Shown here piece by piece: positions 9,989 to 18,688 of a stretch of DNA of 58,429 nt (the stretch's first letter is position 1; the number at the start of each line of letters is the position of its first letter). Made by a program: the position numbers and the translations under genes. Source of the stretch: Chromatium okenii (GTDB lineage Bacteria > Pseudomonadota > Gammaproteobacteria > Chromatiales > Chromatiaceae); the NCBI RefSeq assembly GCF_002958735.1, contig NZ_PPGH01000042.1, forward strand, positions 1 through 58,429, written 5' to 3'. The notes under the pieces were generated by a model, which saw only the letters and a program-made list of their open reading frames with translations, made no database searches and was not told the origin of the DNA.

Positions 9989-10348
9989 TTATTTTACTGA
10001 ATCAACCTTTGATGATGTTGTGTTTCTTTTCCTGCCTCTTTTTGGTTTTTGTTGTTGTTTAATTTCCCCCCTACCAAAGATACGGTTACGTTTACCATCA
10101 ATGGGTTTTAAGCTGAGATAATAATCGACCTTAGTAAGATATTGACTCGCATCAATCAGGTTTTTTCTGAGTTCAATATCGTTGTGGTTGATCATCCCAA
10201 TGCCTAAATGCTTATACGTTTCTTTTTTTGCATTACAGTTCCAGTAATTCCCTATACCATTAGTAATGGATTTCCAGTGCTCGCCGATTTCAGTGGCTAT
10301 CGTAATGTCTTTTCGTACTTTAGCCCCATCTAAGACGTTTACCATCAA
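9989..10348 (-). pseudogene. Inovirus Gp2/YagK-YfjJ-like protein, C-terminal fragment (tentative)
   Basis: 119-codon open frame with DASQYLTKVDYYLSLKP and GKRNRIFGRG near the end, then a basic tail (KPKRGRKRN). The conserved 'tyrosine-rich segment, then a glycine/arginine FG motif' resembles the end of Inovirus Gp2 / YagK-YfjJ proteins, which are linked to phage or satellite replication. No N-terminus is present here; a matching N-terminal part occurs at 43876. Family assignment is from memory of the motif and uncertain. Confidence 0.4.
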
Positions 10349-10577
10349 TGGGTTTTAAGCTGAGATAATAATCGAGTAAGATATTGACTCGCATCAATCA
10401 GGTTTTTTCTGAGTTCAATATCGTTGTGGTTGATCATCCCAATGCCTAAATGCTTATACGTTTCTTTTTTTGCATTACAGTTCCAGTAATTCCCTATACC
10501 ATTAGTAATGGATTTCCAGTGCTCGCCGATTTCAGTGGCTATCGTAATGTCTTTTCGTACTTTAGCCCCATCTAAGA
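10089..10577. repeat. Tandem duplication inside the Gp2-like fragment
   Basis: Unit 1 (10089-10335, 247 bp) is repeated immediately as unit 2 (10336-10577, 242 bp). Unit 2 is almost identical but lacks 5 bp around its position 50, which shifts its frame. The duplication therefore post-dates or accompanied the decay of the gene. Confidence 0.8.
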
Positions 10578-10605
10578 AAAATATAGCTAATCCACCATAA
10601 AATGA

Positions 10606-10868
10606 TTACAAATTACAGGCAAATAAAGCATCAACTGTGCAATGGTTCTTTTTGCGAATCGCTTTTGCTTTTGACCAGTAGTGTTCAATCGGGTTTAAGT
10701 CAGGTGAATATGGTGGTAAGTATTCTAAAATATGTCCGCTTGCTTTAATCTTCTGCTGAATATCTTGTCTTTTATGGAAAGTAGCATTATCCATGACAAG
10801 AACGCAGTTTGCTGGTAGTTTTGGCAACAAATCATCGGTTATCCATAAAAGAAAAACTTGAGAGTTAA
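10606..10868 (-). pseudogene. IS630-family transposase, C-terminal remnant
   Basis: Contains VMDNATFHKRQDI and LEYLPPYSPDLNPIEHYW, the second and third catalytic segments (D ... D ... E) of the DDE_3 domain of IS630/Tc1-mariner enzymes. The frame extends upstream to the IS5 element at 10869, and no IS630 sequence appears beyond that element. The 5' half is lost. Confidence 0.8.
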
Positions 10869-12093
10869 GGAACCGCTGATCTATTTAATGTTCTCCACGT
10901 TGCCTTTTTAAAAGCATATTTTTATAGAGGGGATATTAAATAAATAGTTTTTGCTTTAGTGATTCAAAATAGTCAACCTCTTTATTAGGTAAAATTAAGG
11001 TACTCTTATGCTGTGAACTCTATATTAGGCTTTTAACAGCGCCTTTTTTGCTATTAAGAGATTAGCCAGAGCAAACAAAGTTTGTAGTTGCGCAGTGTTT
11101 TTCGCAAGCCCTTTATAACGTACCTTACGGTGCATAAATAGATTTTTAATAATGTGAAATGGATGTTCAACACGCGCGCGTATTTGCGCCTTAATTTTTT
11201 CAATCTGTTGCGTGAGATTTTTCAACAAACCATCATCCATTTTTTCAACTTTAGAACGTTTTTCAGCGATATTCCAACTGACCACTTTTTCATTAAATTT
11301 GTTTTTAACTTTTTCGCGTTTATCTGCACCAGTGTAGCCAGCATCACCAAAAACTTTTTGTTCTTGACCATGTAAAATGTTTTCAACTTGAGTGACATCA
11401 TGCTCATTTGCCGCCGTGCCAACCACGGTATGCACTAACCCAGAATTAACGTCAACACCAATGTGTGCTTTCATTCCGAAATACCATTGATTTCCCTTGC
11501 GAGTAGAATGCATTTCTGGATCGCGTTCTTTTGCTTCGTTTTTTGTTGAAGAAGGGGCATTGATAATGGTCGCATCAACGATTGTCCCTTGATTTAACAA
11601 CAATCCTTTCTCGCGTAAATGCGCATTGATTGTAGAAAAAATCACTGTAGTCAGTGCATGACGTTCGAGTAAATGGCGAAATTTCAACAGTGTTGTTGCA
11701 TCTGGTACCGCTTCAACACTCAAATCAATACCTATGAATTGCAGTAATGATTGACTATCGTAAATTGCATCTTCCAGTGCCTCATCAGCAAGATGATACC
11801 ATTGCTGTACAAAGTACATCCTTAACATCCGCTCTAATCCTATTGGCGGACGACCACGCTTACCTTGACTATCAGGGTAGTAATAAGGTGTCAATGCTTT
11901 AACCAAAGTTGACCATGGAACAATTTTTTCCATATCATTGAGAAAACGTTCACGGCGCGTCGTTTTCTTTTTTGCTAAAAATTCTGATTGTGCAAAAGAA
12001 AATTGTTTCATGCTGGTATCATATTTACATTACGACTGATGCCTATTTTATCATTTAGATCGCAACGATGCTGGCTATTTAATCAGTGTTTCC
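10869..12093 (-). mobile_element. IS5-family insertion sequence, copy 1
   Basis: 1225 bp. Ends are imperfect inverted repeats (GGAAACACTGATT on the transposase 5' side, GGAACCGCTGATC on the other). It is flanked by TTAA direct repeats at 10865-10868 and 12094-12097. The 4-bp YTAA target agrees with the IS5 group. Near-identical to 42056-43280 and 44557-45781. Confidence 0.9.
11025..12011 (-). CDS. IS5-family transposase, copy 1
   Basis: 328 aa, the usual length for IS5-group DDE transposases. An N-terminal DUF772-type region (LERMLRMYFVQQWYHLADEA) is followed by the catalytic core: IVDATIINAPSS (first D), VFGDAGYTGADKR (second D) and RARVEHPFHIIKNLF (E). It cuts and joins the ends of its own element. 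It differs from the other two copies by single residues (H instead of Q in INAHLRE), so it is intact and recently active. Confidence 0.92.
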   Translation of the reverse strand: MKQFSFAQSEFLAKKKTTRRERFLNDMEKIVPWSTLVKALTPYYYPDSQGKRGRPPIGLERMLRMYFVQQWYHLADEALEDAIYDSQSLLQFIGIDLSVEAVPDATTLLKFRHLLERHALTTVIFSTINAHLREKGLLLNQGTIVDATIINAPSSTKNEAKERDPEMHSTRKGNQWYFGMKAHIGVDVNSGLVHTVVGTAANEHDVTQVENILHGQEQKVFGDAGYTGADKREKVKNKFNEKVVSWNIAEKRSKVEKMDDGLLKNLTQQIEKIKAQIRARVEHPFHIIKNLFMHRKVRYKGLAKNTAQLQTLFALANLLIAKKALLKA

Positions 12094-12136
12094 TTAAGTT
12101 AAATTAGCGTCACATTTCAGCCCACGAGACGCAACC

Positions 12137-12778
12137 ATGATCCTTCTCCTCGGCGGTGAGAAAAGCGGCACCGGCAAGAGCACCATTGCCGTTAATCTCA
12201 GCGTGTGGCTTGCCAATGCGGGAATTGACGTATTATTGATTGATACCGACATGCAGCGCACCGCCAGCCACTTCATTGAACGCCGCAATCAACTCGGTGA
12301 TCTACCCAAAGTTCATTGCACGGAAAAGCACGGCAACGTCTTTGATAGCGTGCGTGATCTTTCAACTCGTTATGAGCAAATCATTATTGATGCAGGCGGA
12401 CGTGATTCTGAGGAACTGCGCACCGCAATGGTCGCAAGTCATCTGCTCTATTGCCCGCTCAAAGCCAGTCAACCCGACATTGAAACCAGTGTGCACATGA
12501 ACGCATTAACTCAACTCGCACGCAGTCTCAATCCACAATTGCAAGCGCGGCTCTTATTATCCATGGCTCCCACCAATCCCGTTATTCACGAAGCAGAGCA
12601 AGCGCAGCACGTCTTAACTGAACTGCCGCAATTCACGTTATCCAATACCATCATTCGAGAGCGCAAGGTCTATCGGGATGCCATGAGTGATGGACGCGGC
12701 GTGGTGGAAATGAATAACGACAAAGCCACTGCCGAGATCACTGCGCTTGCCCTTGAAATCTACGGAGATCATCCATGA
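12137..12778 (+). CDS. ParA/MipZ-like partition ATPase of the second replicon
   Basis: 213 aa. Deviant Walker A GGEKSGTGKST (residues 6-16) with the ParA signature lysine, Walker A' LLIDTDMQRTAS (about 35-46) and a Walker B-like QIIIDAGGRD. Small, without an N-terminal HTH, as in type Ib ParA proteins. Clearly different from the arm ParA (QKGGVGKST, DLDPGQGT). The next gene overlaps by 4 nt (ATGA) and probably encodes its partner. It marks this segment as a formerly independent plasmid. Confidence 0.8.
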   Translation: MILLLGGEKSGTGKSTIAVNLSVWLANAGIDVLLIDTDMQRTASHFIERRNQLGDLPKVHCTEKHGNVFDSVRDLSTRYEQIIIDAGGRDSEELRTAMVASHLLYCPLKASQPDIETSVHMNALTQLARSLNPQLQARLLLSMAPTNPVIHEAEQAQHVLTELPQFTLSNTIIRERKVYRDAMSDGRGVVEMNNDKATAEITALALEIYGDHP

Positions 12779-13047
12779 GCTTTCATCTTCCACCTGTTGA
12801 TCCCAATGCGCTGCGTCAATTCGCAGATGGAGCCAAAGCGCATCGCACTCAACAAGAACCCGCGCCTTGGTCACCATTCGCACCGGATGATCTGCCGCGT
12901 TATTCAATTTCAATCCGGTTGAATGAATATCAACTCACCATGTTGCGGTTCATTGCCGAGCAGAATGATGTGAGCCAGCAAAAGGTATTGAATCGCATCG
13001 TCATACCGGAACTGGTGAAACAAGCGGAGGAATTGTTTGAAGGGTGA
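12775..13047 (+). CDS. Small putative partition partner (ParG/RHH-like)
   Basis: 90 aa. A flexible N-terminus is followed by YSISIRLNEYQLTMLRFIAE and a helical C-terminus, a beta strand plus two helices as in ribbon-helix-helix DNA binders. The 4-nt overlap with the ParA gene indicates translational coupling. The role is inferred from context; I see no diagnostic family motif. Confidence 0.5.
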   Translation: MSFHLPPVDPNALRQFADGAKAHRTQQEPAPWSPFAPDDLPRYSISIRLNEYQLTMLRFIAEQNDVSQQKVLNRIVIPELVKQAEELFEG

Positions 13048-13102
13048 TCAGCGCAATTGCTTTGTCAGCGGCAGCAATAAAAAGCCGTGATGCAGATAGA
13101 AG

Positions 13103-13309
13103 TCATGCGTCTTGGATCAACTCTGCATGAGCTTGTGCGGCGCGGTGCATTGCTGGAGTGAGTGGTGGCGGATCAAGCAACAAATCGACAAATCGCTGCT
13201 GATCCTCAAGGGATAATCGCATGACGTTGGTTTCTGCCATCTCATTCAAGTGACAGGCGCTACAGCTCAATTCTCTGGGCATCATCACCGTCATTGCGCA
13301 TTCAACCAT
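13103..13309 (-). pseudogene. DUF1778-like antitoxin remnant
   Basis: 68 aa. The second half (RLSLEDQQRFVDLLLDPPPL) resembles the toxin-neutralising C-terminus of DUF1778 antitoxins, but there is no ribbon-helix-helix N-terminus and no GNAT toxin beside it. It overlaps the end of the BrnA-like gene by 19 nt. An orphan or decayed antitoxin is the best reading. Confidence 0.4.
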
Positions 13310-13626
13310 TCACGCAGCACATGATTGACTCGGGTTTGCCAACCTTTACCAGTGGCTTTGAACGCCGCCAAGATGTCGGCATCAACGCGGATGGTGGTAG
13401 GAATCTTCGTTGGTTGTTTCTGTGCGCCACGCCGCCGAGCCAGCTTTTCCTGTAACTCAGGCAACGACTGACTGGTCATCGCATTAGCCCAATGGATTGC
13501 CACTGCATCAGGAGTGTTGGGGTCATAAGGACATTCGGGATCATCGACGCGGTGTGGTGCGGCAGCGAGTGCGGCGGCAATTTGCGCCGGGCTAAAGACA
13601 GGCTTGGAAGTATTGTTGTGTGTCAT
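13291..13626 (-). CDS. BrnA-like antitoxin (orphan)
   Basis: About 111 aa. The C-terminus TTIRVDADILAAFKATGKGW followed by QTRVNHVLREWL is characteristic of the BrnA antitoxin family, which uses an RHH-like fold to bind its operator and the BrnT RNase. No BrnT-like gene is visible on either side, so it is an orphan, either a chromosomal anti-addiction gene or a leftover. Start chosen at MTHNN; an ATG two codons upstream is possible. Confidence 0.65.
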   Translation of the reverse strand: MTHNNTSKPVFSPAQIAAALAAAPHRVDDPECPYDPNTPDAVAIHWANAMTSQSLPELQEKLARRRGAQKQPTKIPTTIRVDADILAAFKATGKGWQTRVNHVLREWLNAQ

Positions 13627-13667
13627 GCACATTGTTAATACACCTTCATCAAAGCACCGAGGTCAAC

Positions 13668-13847
13668 ATGCAACTCACTCGTGGTCAACGCTTGCCACTT
13701 GCCACTTTAACGGGTTCGACTTTGCAACTTGGTGTTGCGCTGACGGGCATTAACGTTGACATCTCCTGCTTTGGTTTAGATGCGCAACTGCTGCAAGAGT
13801 TTCCGCACTGGCTACGGCGGGCACGAGATCAAGGGATTGTGCAATGA
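13668..13847 (+). CDS. TerD-family N-terminal fragment
   Basis: 59 aa: MQLTRGQRLPLATL then LQLGVALTGINVDISCFGLD, matching the start of TerD/TerZ-type calcium-binding stress proteins (normally about 190 aa). The rest of the fold is missing, although the ORF ends cleanly and overlaps the next start by 4 nt. It is either a truncated relic or a genuinely short domain protein. Confidence 0.5.
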   Translation: MQLTRGQRLPLATLTGSTLQLGVALTGINVDISCFGLDAQLLQEFPHWLRRARDQGIVQ

Positions 13848-14242
13848 CACTGCAACCCATCATCCTGCGACATGATCCCAGCACCGAGTTCTTCACTGCT
13901 GAACGTTGCTACATCACCGAGTTATCCAATTCAACTACTGATGAACAGCTTTCAATTGCCAGCGCCCGTGTTGCGCCCGGCATCACCACCTGCTGGCATT
14001 CTCTGGCTGACACCGTTGAACGCTATGTCATTGTGTCTGGGCAAGGCGTGATTGAAATCGGTGATCTGCCACCGCAGCATTTAACTCGCTTTGATGTCGC
14101 CATCATTCCAGCCGGATGCAAACAACGCATCACCAACACTGGAACGATTGACCTGTTATTCCTTGCGCTATGCACACCGCGCTTCCTGCCCGATAGCTAT
14201 AGTGAATGGACGAGCGTAGATGAAACCGCTGATCGTGATTGA
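13844..14242 (+). CDS. Cupin-domain protein
   Basis: 132 aa. The pattern GITTCWHSLADTVERYVIVS, GVIEIGD and DVAIIPAGCKQRITNTG follows the two cupin motifs, with H and E as possible metal ligands. Substrate is unknown. It forms a coupled pair with the TerD-like fragment (ATGA overlap). Confidence 0.65.
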   Translation: MTLQPIILRHDPSTEFFTAERCYITELSNSTTDEQLSIASARVAPGITTCWHSLADTVERYVIVSGQGVIEIGDLPPQHLTRFDVAIIPAGCKQRITNTGTIDLLFLALCTPRFLPDSYSEWTSVDETADRD

Positions 14243-14265
14243 TAGCGGTATCGTTCACATTTAAT

Positions 14266-14616
14266 TCATTGCACCGAATGCACATCACCAGTATTCAAGA
14301 ATTGCTTACCAGTCGCATCTTCGAATTCGTGCAGTGATTTCTCCGCTTCCTCTTTCGATATACCCAAGCGCGTTGCGATTGATTCCAAAAGATAAACCGG
14401 CTCTCCATTAGCGGTATAAGCATCCGGTTTCTCCGGCATCAATCCCATTTCCATCGCCACATCATGCGCCACATCCATAAAGGATTGCGGAGCGTTTTCC
14501 ATCATGCGTGCAAATGCGCGGGCTGCTGCTGGTGATTCACCCAAACCCTGCGCGACCAATTCAGAGTATTCATTGCTGGCGTTTAAGAATGCTGCGGATA
14601 ATTTATCTTGATTCAT
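14266..14616 (-). CDS. Conserved hypothetical protein
   Basis: 116 aa from the ATG at 14616 (MNQDKLSAAFLNAS). Acidic, helical, no membrane segment. The C-terminus (ATRLGISKEEAEKSLHEFED) has the look of a small helical regulator. Convergent with the cupin gene, 24 nt away. I do not recognise the family. Confidence 0.5.
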   Translation of the reverse strand: MNQDKLSAAFLNASNEYSELVAQGLGESPAAARAFARMMENAPQSFMDVAHDVAMEMGLMPEKPDAYTANGEPVYLLESIATRLGISKEEAEKSLHEFEDATGKQFLNTGDVHSVQ

Positions 14617-15035
14617 GGTTGACCTCGGTGATTGCCCCGACATCGCTGCCGGGGTGAAATGGTTAATGGAGTGATTTGGGTTGCATCAGCCCAGCGAATT
14701 GCTCAACCCGCGTCTTCGCCAACTGCTACGCTCCAACGCAGCAGTTGACGCAACAATTATATCAAAATCAATCCGTTAGTTCATTATTACTCGCGTTATT
14801 CTGAGCAAGATCAAGCTGTGTCGCGGGCTGACCGACGCCGCTTATCCGTTCGCTCTTTCTCTGGTTCGTGTTGTTTATGCGGTCGGGCATAATTGCCCGC
14901 TTAACAAATGCTGGGGCTGTAATAACAAGCTACCAAGTCCAGATATTAGTGGAGGCGCATTGAATATGCTGGCGGAAATGGCACAAAACGCTACATTTAC
15001 GATTCCAATAGAGGTGTTGCATGGTCGCCTTAGTT
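14617..15035. other. Intergenic region with one hairpin
   Basis: 419 bases without a convincing gene. The only structure I see is CAACTGCT (14720-14727) paired with AGCAGTTG (14740-14747), a perfect 8-bp stem with a 12-base loop. Short open frames here have no ribosome binding site or recognisable composition. Confidence 0.4.
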
Positions 15036-15422
15036 ATGAAAGCGTTGATTTTATTATTGACAGTGTTTTTAGTTGGTTGCACGCTAGCGCCCGAGTTAAG
15101 CGAAAAAGAAAGATGGGATCAATGCGGCGAGCTTTACATTAAAAATCTAAAAAAAACAGGCTTAAAAGACAACGGAAATGCTTTATCTTATATAGGTAAT
15201 GCCACTGCTTTTGAAATTGTTGATCACTGTGGATATGATTTTTCGGTGCACGATTTAACTCCAGAAATGATTACTGCTTTAGATGGATGTCGAAGCGATC
15301 CCGTTTTTGAAAATCAAGGTCAAATAGTTGAAAGGTGGTTTGCGACATATCCCGATAATGGCGAGCTAGTAAATAAAGCAAAGATAGAATGCAAGCGTAT
15401 TTATGACGCTAATCGCAAATAG
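15036..15422 (+). CDS. Small putative lipoprotein
   Basis: 128 aa. MKALILLLTVFLVGC is a short lipoprotein signal peptide with lipobox LVGC; cleavage would leave Cys15 as the lipidated N-terminus. The mature part has several cysteines (DQCGEL, DHCGYD, DGCRSD, IECKRI) that could form disulfides in the periplasm. Start chosen at the ATG that gives a normal signal peptide rather than five codons upstream. Function unknown. Confidence 0.65.
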   Translation: MKALILLLTVFLVGCTLAPELSEKERWDQCGELYIKNLKKTGLKDNGNALSYIGNATAFEIVDHCGYDFSVHDLTPEMITALDGCRSDPVFENQGQIVERWFATYPDNGELVNKAKIECKRIYDANRK

Positions 15423-15501
15423 ACGCTTGACACCATCCGTCCACCTGAATTAGCCTGACTTCACCGTCACACGACGGTCGGGTTAACAGCCGGAAGACGA
15501 A

Positions 15502-15594
15502 GCGCGTAGTGCCACCCCAGCGAAAGGCGCATTTTTTGTGCCCGCAAAGTTTCAAATGGTGGGCTGTGTGAGGGAGCCGAAAGGCTCGCCGGTT
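15502..15594 (+). ncRNA. C4-type antisense RNA, copy A (upstream of the Rha-Ant gene)
   Basis: About 93 nt with the layout I know from C4 antisense RNAs of P1/P7-like phages: a G-C stem around GGCGCATTTTTTGTGCC (15526-15542) and the hairpin GGGAGCC-GAAA-GGCTC followed by GCCGGTT (15572-15594). In that family the RNA is cut from the antirepressor transcript and pairs with its leader to block translation. The flanks pair perfectly (GGTTAACAG at 15481-15489 with CTGTTAACC at 15607-15615). A diverged copy precedes the other antirepressor at 19310-19401. Family recalled from memory, not searched. Confidence 0.65.
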
Positions 15595-15649
15595 CTTCGT
15601 TCCGGTCTGTTAACCTCGCATGGTCTGCCATTTACTGTTTAACAGCAGT

Positions 15650-15683
15650 TGGCAGGCTCCACTCAAAAACGGAGCTTTTATGG
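15650..15683 (+). promoter_or_regulatory. Leader hairpin hiding the antirepressor ribosome binding site
   Basis: GGCTCC at 15654-15659 can pair with GGAGC at 15671-15675. The latter is the Shine-Dalgarno sequence of the start codon at 15680. The ORF6N leader has the same AGGCTCC ... GGAGC arrangement before its start (19212), so the element is conserved. It could also pair with GGGAGCC of the C4-like RNA. Confidence 0.45.
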
Positions 15684-16414
15684 AACACTGCAACACCCTT
15701 TCCGCTTTACCTATCACCATGAATTCGCGGGAAATTGCGGACTTGGTTAAATCTAACCATGCCGATGTGCGTCGCTCTATTGAACGGCTTGCCGAACGCG
15801 GCGTTATCCAACTTCCGCCAACGGCTAAAGTTCAAGATAAACAAAGTTTTAGCCCTAACAACAAGACTATGGTCTATGTTTTCGATCACGCTCATAAGCG
15901 CGATTCTTTCATCGTGGTTGCGCAACTGTCGCCTGAATTTACCGCTCGCTTAGTGGATCGCTGGCAGGAATTAGAAGCTGCCGCTGCCGCACCAGCCCCC
16001 GTTGAATTATCGCGTATGCAACTGATTGAACTGGCACTTTCCGCAGAGCAAGAACGCCTCGCGTTAGAACAGCACGTTAAAGTGATTCAAGCCAAAGCCG
16101 ACGCTTTTGATCGGCTCGTCACTTCAACTGCTGGTTCAGTCAACCTCACCAACGCCGCCAAATCGCTGCAAATGCGCCCGCGTGAACTCAGCAAGCGTTT
16201 GAATTCAATGCACTGGATTTACAAACGGGCGGGCGGGAACAGCTGGGTCGCGTATCAAGATCGGCTGGAGGAAGGCGTGTTGGAACAAAAAATCACCGTG
16301 ATTCCCAAACCTGACGGCACGAAAGAGATACGCGAACAGGTGTTGGTGACGGCGCAAGGTCTCGGTCTACTCGCCAAAACAATTAAACCGCAGATTAACC
16401 GCAATAGAACTTGA
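15680..16414 (+). CDS. Phage antirepressor, Rha N-domain plus Ant C-domain
   Basis: 244 aa from the ATG after GGAGC. N-terminal Rha-type domain (MNSREIADLVKSNHADVRRS about 14-33; DSFIVVAQLSPEFTARLVDR about 77-96), a coiled linker, and a C-terminal Ant-like domain (SLQMRPRELSKRLNSMHWIY about 172-191). In phages such proteins bind and inactivate repressors. With the C4-like RNA upstream this resembles the immI control of P1-type phage-plasmids. No other phage structural gene is present. Confidence 0.8.
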   Translation: MEHCNTLSALPITMNSREIADLVKSNHADVRRSIERLAERGVIQLPPTAKVQDKQSFSPNNKTMVYVFDHAHKRDSFIVVAQLSPEFTARLVDRWQELEAAAAAPAPVELSRMQLIELALSAEQERLALEQHVKVIQAKADAFDRLVTSTAGSVNLTNAAKSLQMRPRELSKRLNSMHWIYKRAGGNSWVAYQDRLEEGVLEQKITVIPKPDGTKEIREQVLVTAQGLGLLAKTIKPQINRNRT

Positions 16415-16429
16415 ATGGAACAGAATCAC

Positions 16430-16454
16430 TCTGCCAATAATTAGCATTGGCAGA
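16430..16454. terminator. Hairpin downstream of the antirepressor
   Basis: TCTGCCAAT and ATTGGCAGA form a perfect 9-bp stem with a 7-base loop, 16 bases after the stop at 16414. It lacks a T-run; it may act as an RNA-stabilising 3' end or an operator. Confidence 0.4.
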
Positions 16455-16501
16455 AATTATCGTGGATCAGCATCATCGAATAACGATCAACCGTTGATAA
16501 C

Positions 16502-16532
16502 AAGCCCAGCCTCACCGCTGGGCTTATTGTTT
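16502..16532. terminator. Intrinsic terminator between convergent genes
   Basis: AAGCCCAGC-CTCACC-GCTGGGCTT, a 9-bp G-C-rich stem, followed by a T-rich tract (ATTGTTTT). It lies between the antirepressor (+) and the XRE gene (-), whose stop codon overlaps the edge of the stem. Confidence 0.75.
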
Positions 16533-16928
16533 TGAGACACCGCGAATTGTGGTGAGCAATTGGATATAGCCAGATTTACTCACGCCAGACACGTTCAAAG
16601 TTAACAATGTCCGCCATTCCTCGCTACTAATTGCCAGCGCAACAACTAACGCCTTATCTTGTGACAATTCCCGAAGACCAGCAGGAACAAAATCATCGTT
16701 AATTAAAGATTGTTGTATTGGTTGATTAGTCTCTACTGTGCCAATCAAACTGCTTTCTGTGACACCATATAGCGCAGCCATTTTTGAAAGTAATTCAACA
16801 TTAGGCCGCTTATCACCACGTTCTAGTTTCGATAGAAAACTCTGTCCAAAGCCTAATGCTGTTGCCACTTCGTTCTGTGTCAACCCAGCAGCCTTTCTCG
16901 CTTCTTTTAACTTGATATTCAACATCAT
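16524..16928 (-). CDS. XRE-family transcriptional regulator (repressor-like)
   Basis: 134 aa. A classical N-terminal HTH_3 domain (LKEARKAAGLTQNEVATALG, then FLSKLERGDKRPNVELL, residues 7-50) with a short helical C-terminus. Such proteins are phage-type or plasmid repressors. Its place next to the antirepressor and RepL-like genes suggests it controls lytic or copy-number functions. Start at MMLN or one codon later. Confidence 0.8.
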   Translation of the reverse strand: MMLNIKLKEARKAAGLTQNEVATALGFGQSFLSKLERGDKRPNVELLSKMAALYGVTESSLIGTVETNQPIQQSLINDDFVPAGLRELSQDKALVVALAISSEEWRTLLTLNVSGVSKSGYIQLLTTIRGVSKQ

Positions 16929-17171
16929 AGCACCTGCATATCCTCAACTGCTTCTCACTATCTTAACAAAGAAATCTATAAATTTTCGCTTTAATATCCC
17001 TTAAAATAGTCTCAATAAGTACTATAATAGAACCATGAACTCAGGAACAAGATGACCTTGGGTTCTGGTTGCCGGTTAATCCGGTTCTGTTTCTACATTC
17101 CCGTTGCCCTGACTACTGCCGTTGAAGTGGGCAAATCCGCGAAATCAGTGGAATGGCAGATAGTGGTCAGT
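16929..17171. other. Intergenic region between the XRE and RepL-like genes
   Basis: 243 bases. A TATAAT at 17023-17028 precedes a very short open frame (17035-17055) on the + strand, but its -35 box is poor. I see no larger gene or clear operator. Confidence 0.3.
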
Positions 17172-17573
17172 TCAATCTGTTGATTTAATTTGAGCCATTT
17201 TTTTAGCGTGTGCTGCCATTTGAATAGCTTCTGCTCTTTTCTTCTTTTTGATGTGTGTTTTCAAATTCGATGCTTTGCCTTTCCAGCCCATTTCATAATT
17301 CAAACGATAACCATTGAAGTTGTCTTGGCTGATTTTTTCAAGAATGCCTAATTCAATTAGGCGCTTAAATGCTTTGTTAACATTCGGTGGTTTCATGCCC
17401 AATTCTTCAGCAATTTGTACTTGTTTGACATGAATAAAATTCTCAAAATCTACCTTGCTAACCACCATGACTAAAACCCGCCAACCCTCAACAGTTAACA
17501 CGTTCGCAGCCGCTAATTCTTGCAATTTATCTTGAAACATCATGACGAATGAATCCTGAATTTTTTGTCTACG
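17172..17573 (-). pseudogene. RepL-like replication protein, 3' part (split by IS481)
   Basis: Winged-helix protein with KQVQIAEELGMKPPNVNKAF and KRLIELGILEKIS, then GYRLNYEMGWKGK, the recognition helix and wing of RepL-type plasmid initiators. The gene is cut at 17573 by an IS481 element. The missing first 31 codons lie at 19692-19785: both breakpoints carry the 7 bases CGTAGAC in the same codon phase, so the halves join in frame to a ~162-aa protein. The present copy has no start of its own. Confidence 0.75.
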
Positions 17574-18688
17574 TGTCAGGAACCGTATGATTATATTCCG
17601 CAACGCAGCTACCCACTATTTTTAGCACGAGAGGCTTTGCAAGCCGTCATCACGGACATTCACCACCGCGCCCTACATCGCTAATCGGTTGGGCACTCAG
17701 AGGAGAATTGATGCTATGAACTTGAATTTACACAAAAATGCCCGCACAACTCCCGCGATCCGGCGTGAACTGCAACATTCCACTAAATCTGAGCGTGAAC
17801 TCGCCCGCGCATATCATCTGAATCGGGCGACGGTGCGCAAATGGCGTCACCGCGAGACCACTGACGATGCGTCTCATTGTCCGCATCATCTACATACCAC
17901 TTTGAAACCATTGGAAGAATTGATCGCCGTGGAGTTGCGCACGACGTTGTTGCTACCCATCGATGACTTGCTGGTCGTGCTGCGCACCTGTTTTAACCCT
18001 GAGGTGTCGCGCTCAGGGCTACAGCGTTGTTTACGTCGCCACCACGTTTCCAACCTTAAAGACTTGATTCCAAAAGAAGAAGGTGCGAAAAAACCACCTA
18101 AACAGTTCAAAGATTACGCGCCCGGTTTTATCCACATTGATATTAAATACCTCCCTAAGATGCCGGATGAACAAGCCCATCGCTATCTTTTTGTCGCCAT
18201 TGATCGGGCAACGCGTTGGGTCTATGCCAAGGTTTTTGCTCAGAAAACTGCCGCCAACGCCAGCGCGTTTCTCCAGCAAGTGATCGCTGCTGCCGCGTTT
18301 AAGATTGAAAAGGTGTTGACCGACAATGGCAAGGAGTTTACTGATCGTTTCTGCGCTACCGGCGAACGCGAACCGACTGGTCGCCATCGCTTTGATTTAA
18401 TTTGTAAAGAACACCAGATTGAGCATCGCCTAATTCCGCCCTCGCATCCGCAAACGAACGGCATGGTCGAGCGATTTAACGGACGGATTGCCGAGGTGGT
18501 GGCGACGACGCGCTTTGATTCTGGAAAGAAGTTAGAGGAAACGCTGCACCATTATGTGCGGATGTATAACCATCAGATACCCCAAAAAGCCCTTGGACAT
18601 GTGTCACCGGTGCAAGCGTTGAAAAACTGGCAACAGAAGGAACCTGAACGCTTCAAAAAACAGGTCTACAATCTCTCGGGTCTTGACA
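17574..18688 (+). mobile_element. IS481-family insertion sequence, copy 1
   Basis: 1115 bp, from TGTCAGGAACCG to CTCGGGTCTTGACA; the ends match as TGTCA(A/G)GA inverted repeats. Left flank GTCTACG is a target duplication whose partner now lies at the left edge of copy 2 (19779-19785, opposite strand). Copy 2 is in inverted orientation 1.1 kb away. Confidence 0.88.

Noticed and set aside
15021..15036. Longer start for the small lipoprotein
   Set aside because: The downstream ATG gives a standard signal peptide length with Cys at position 15.
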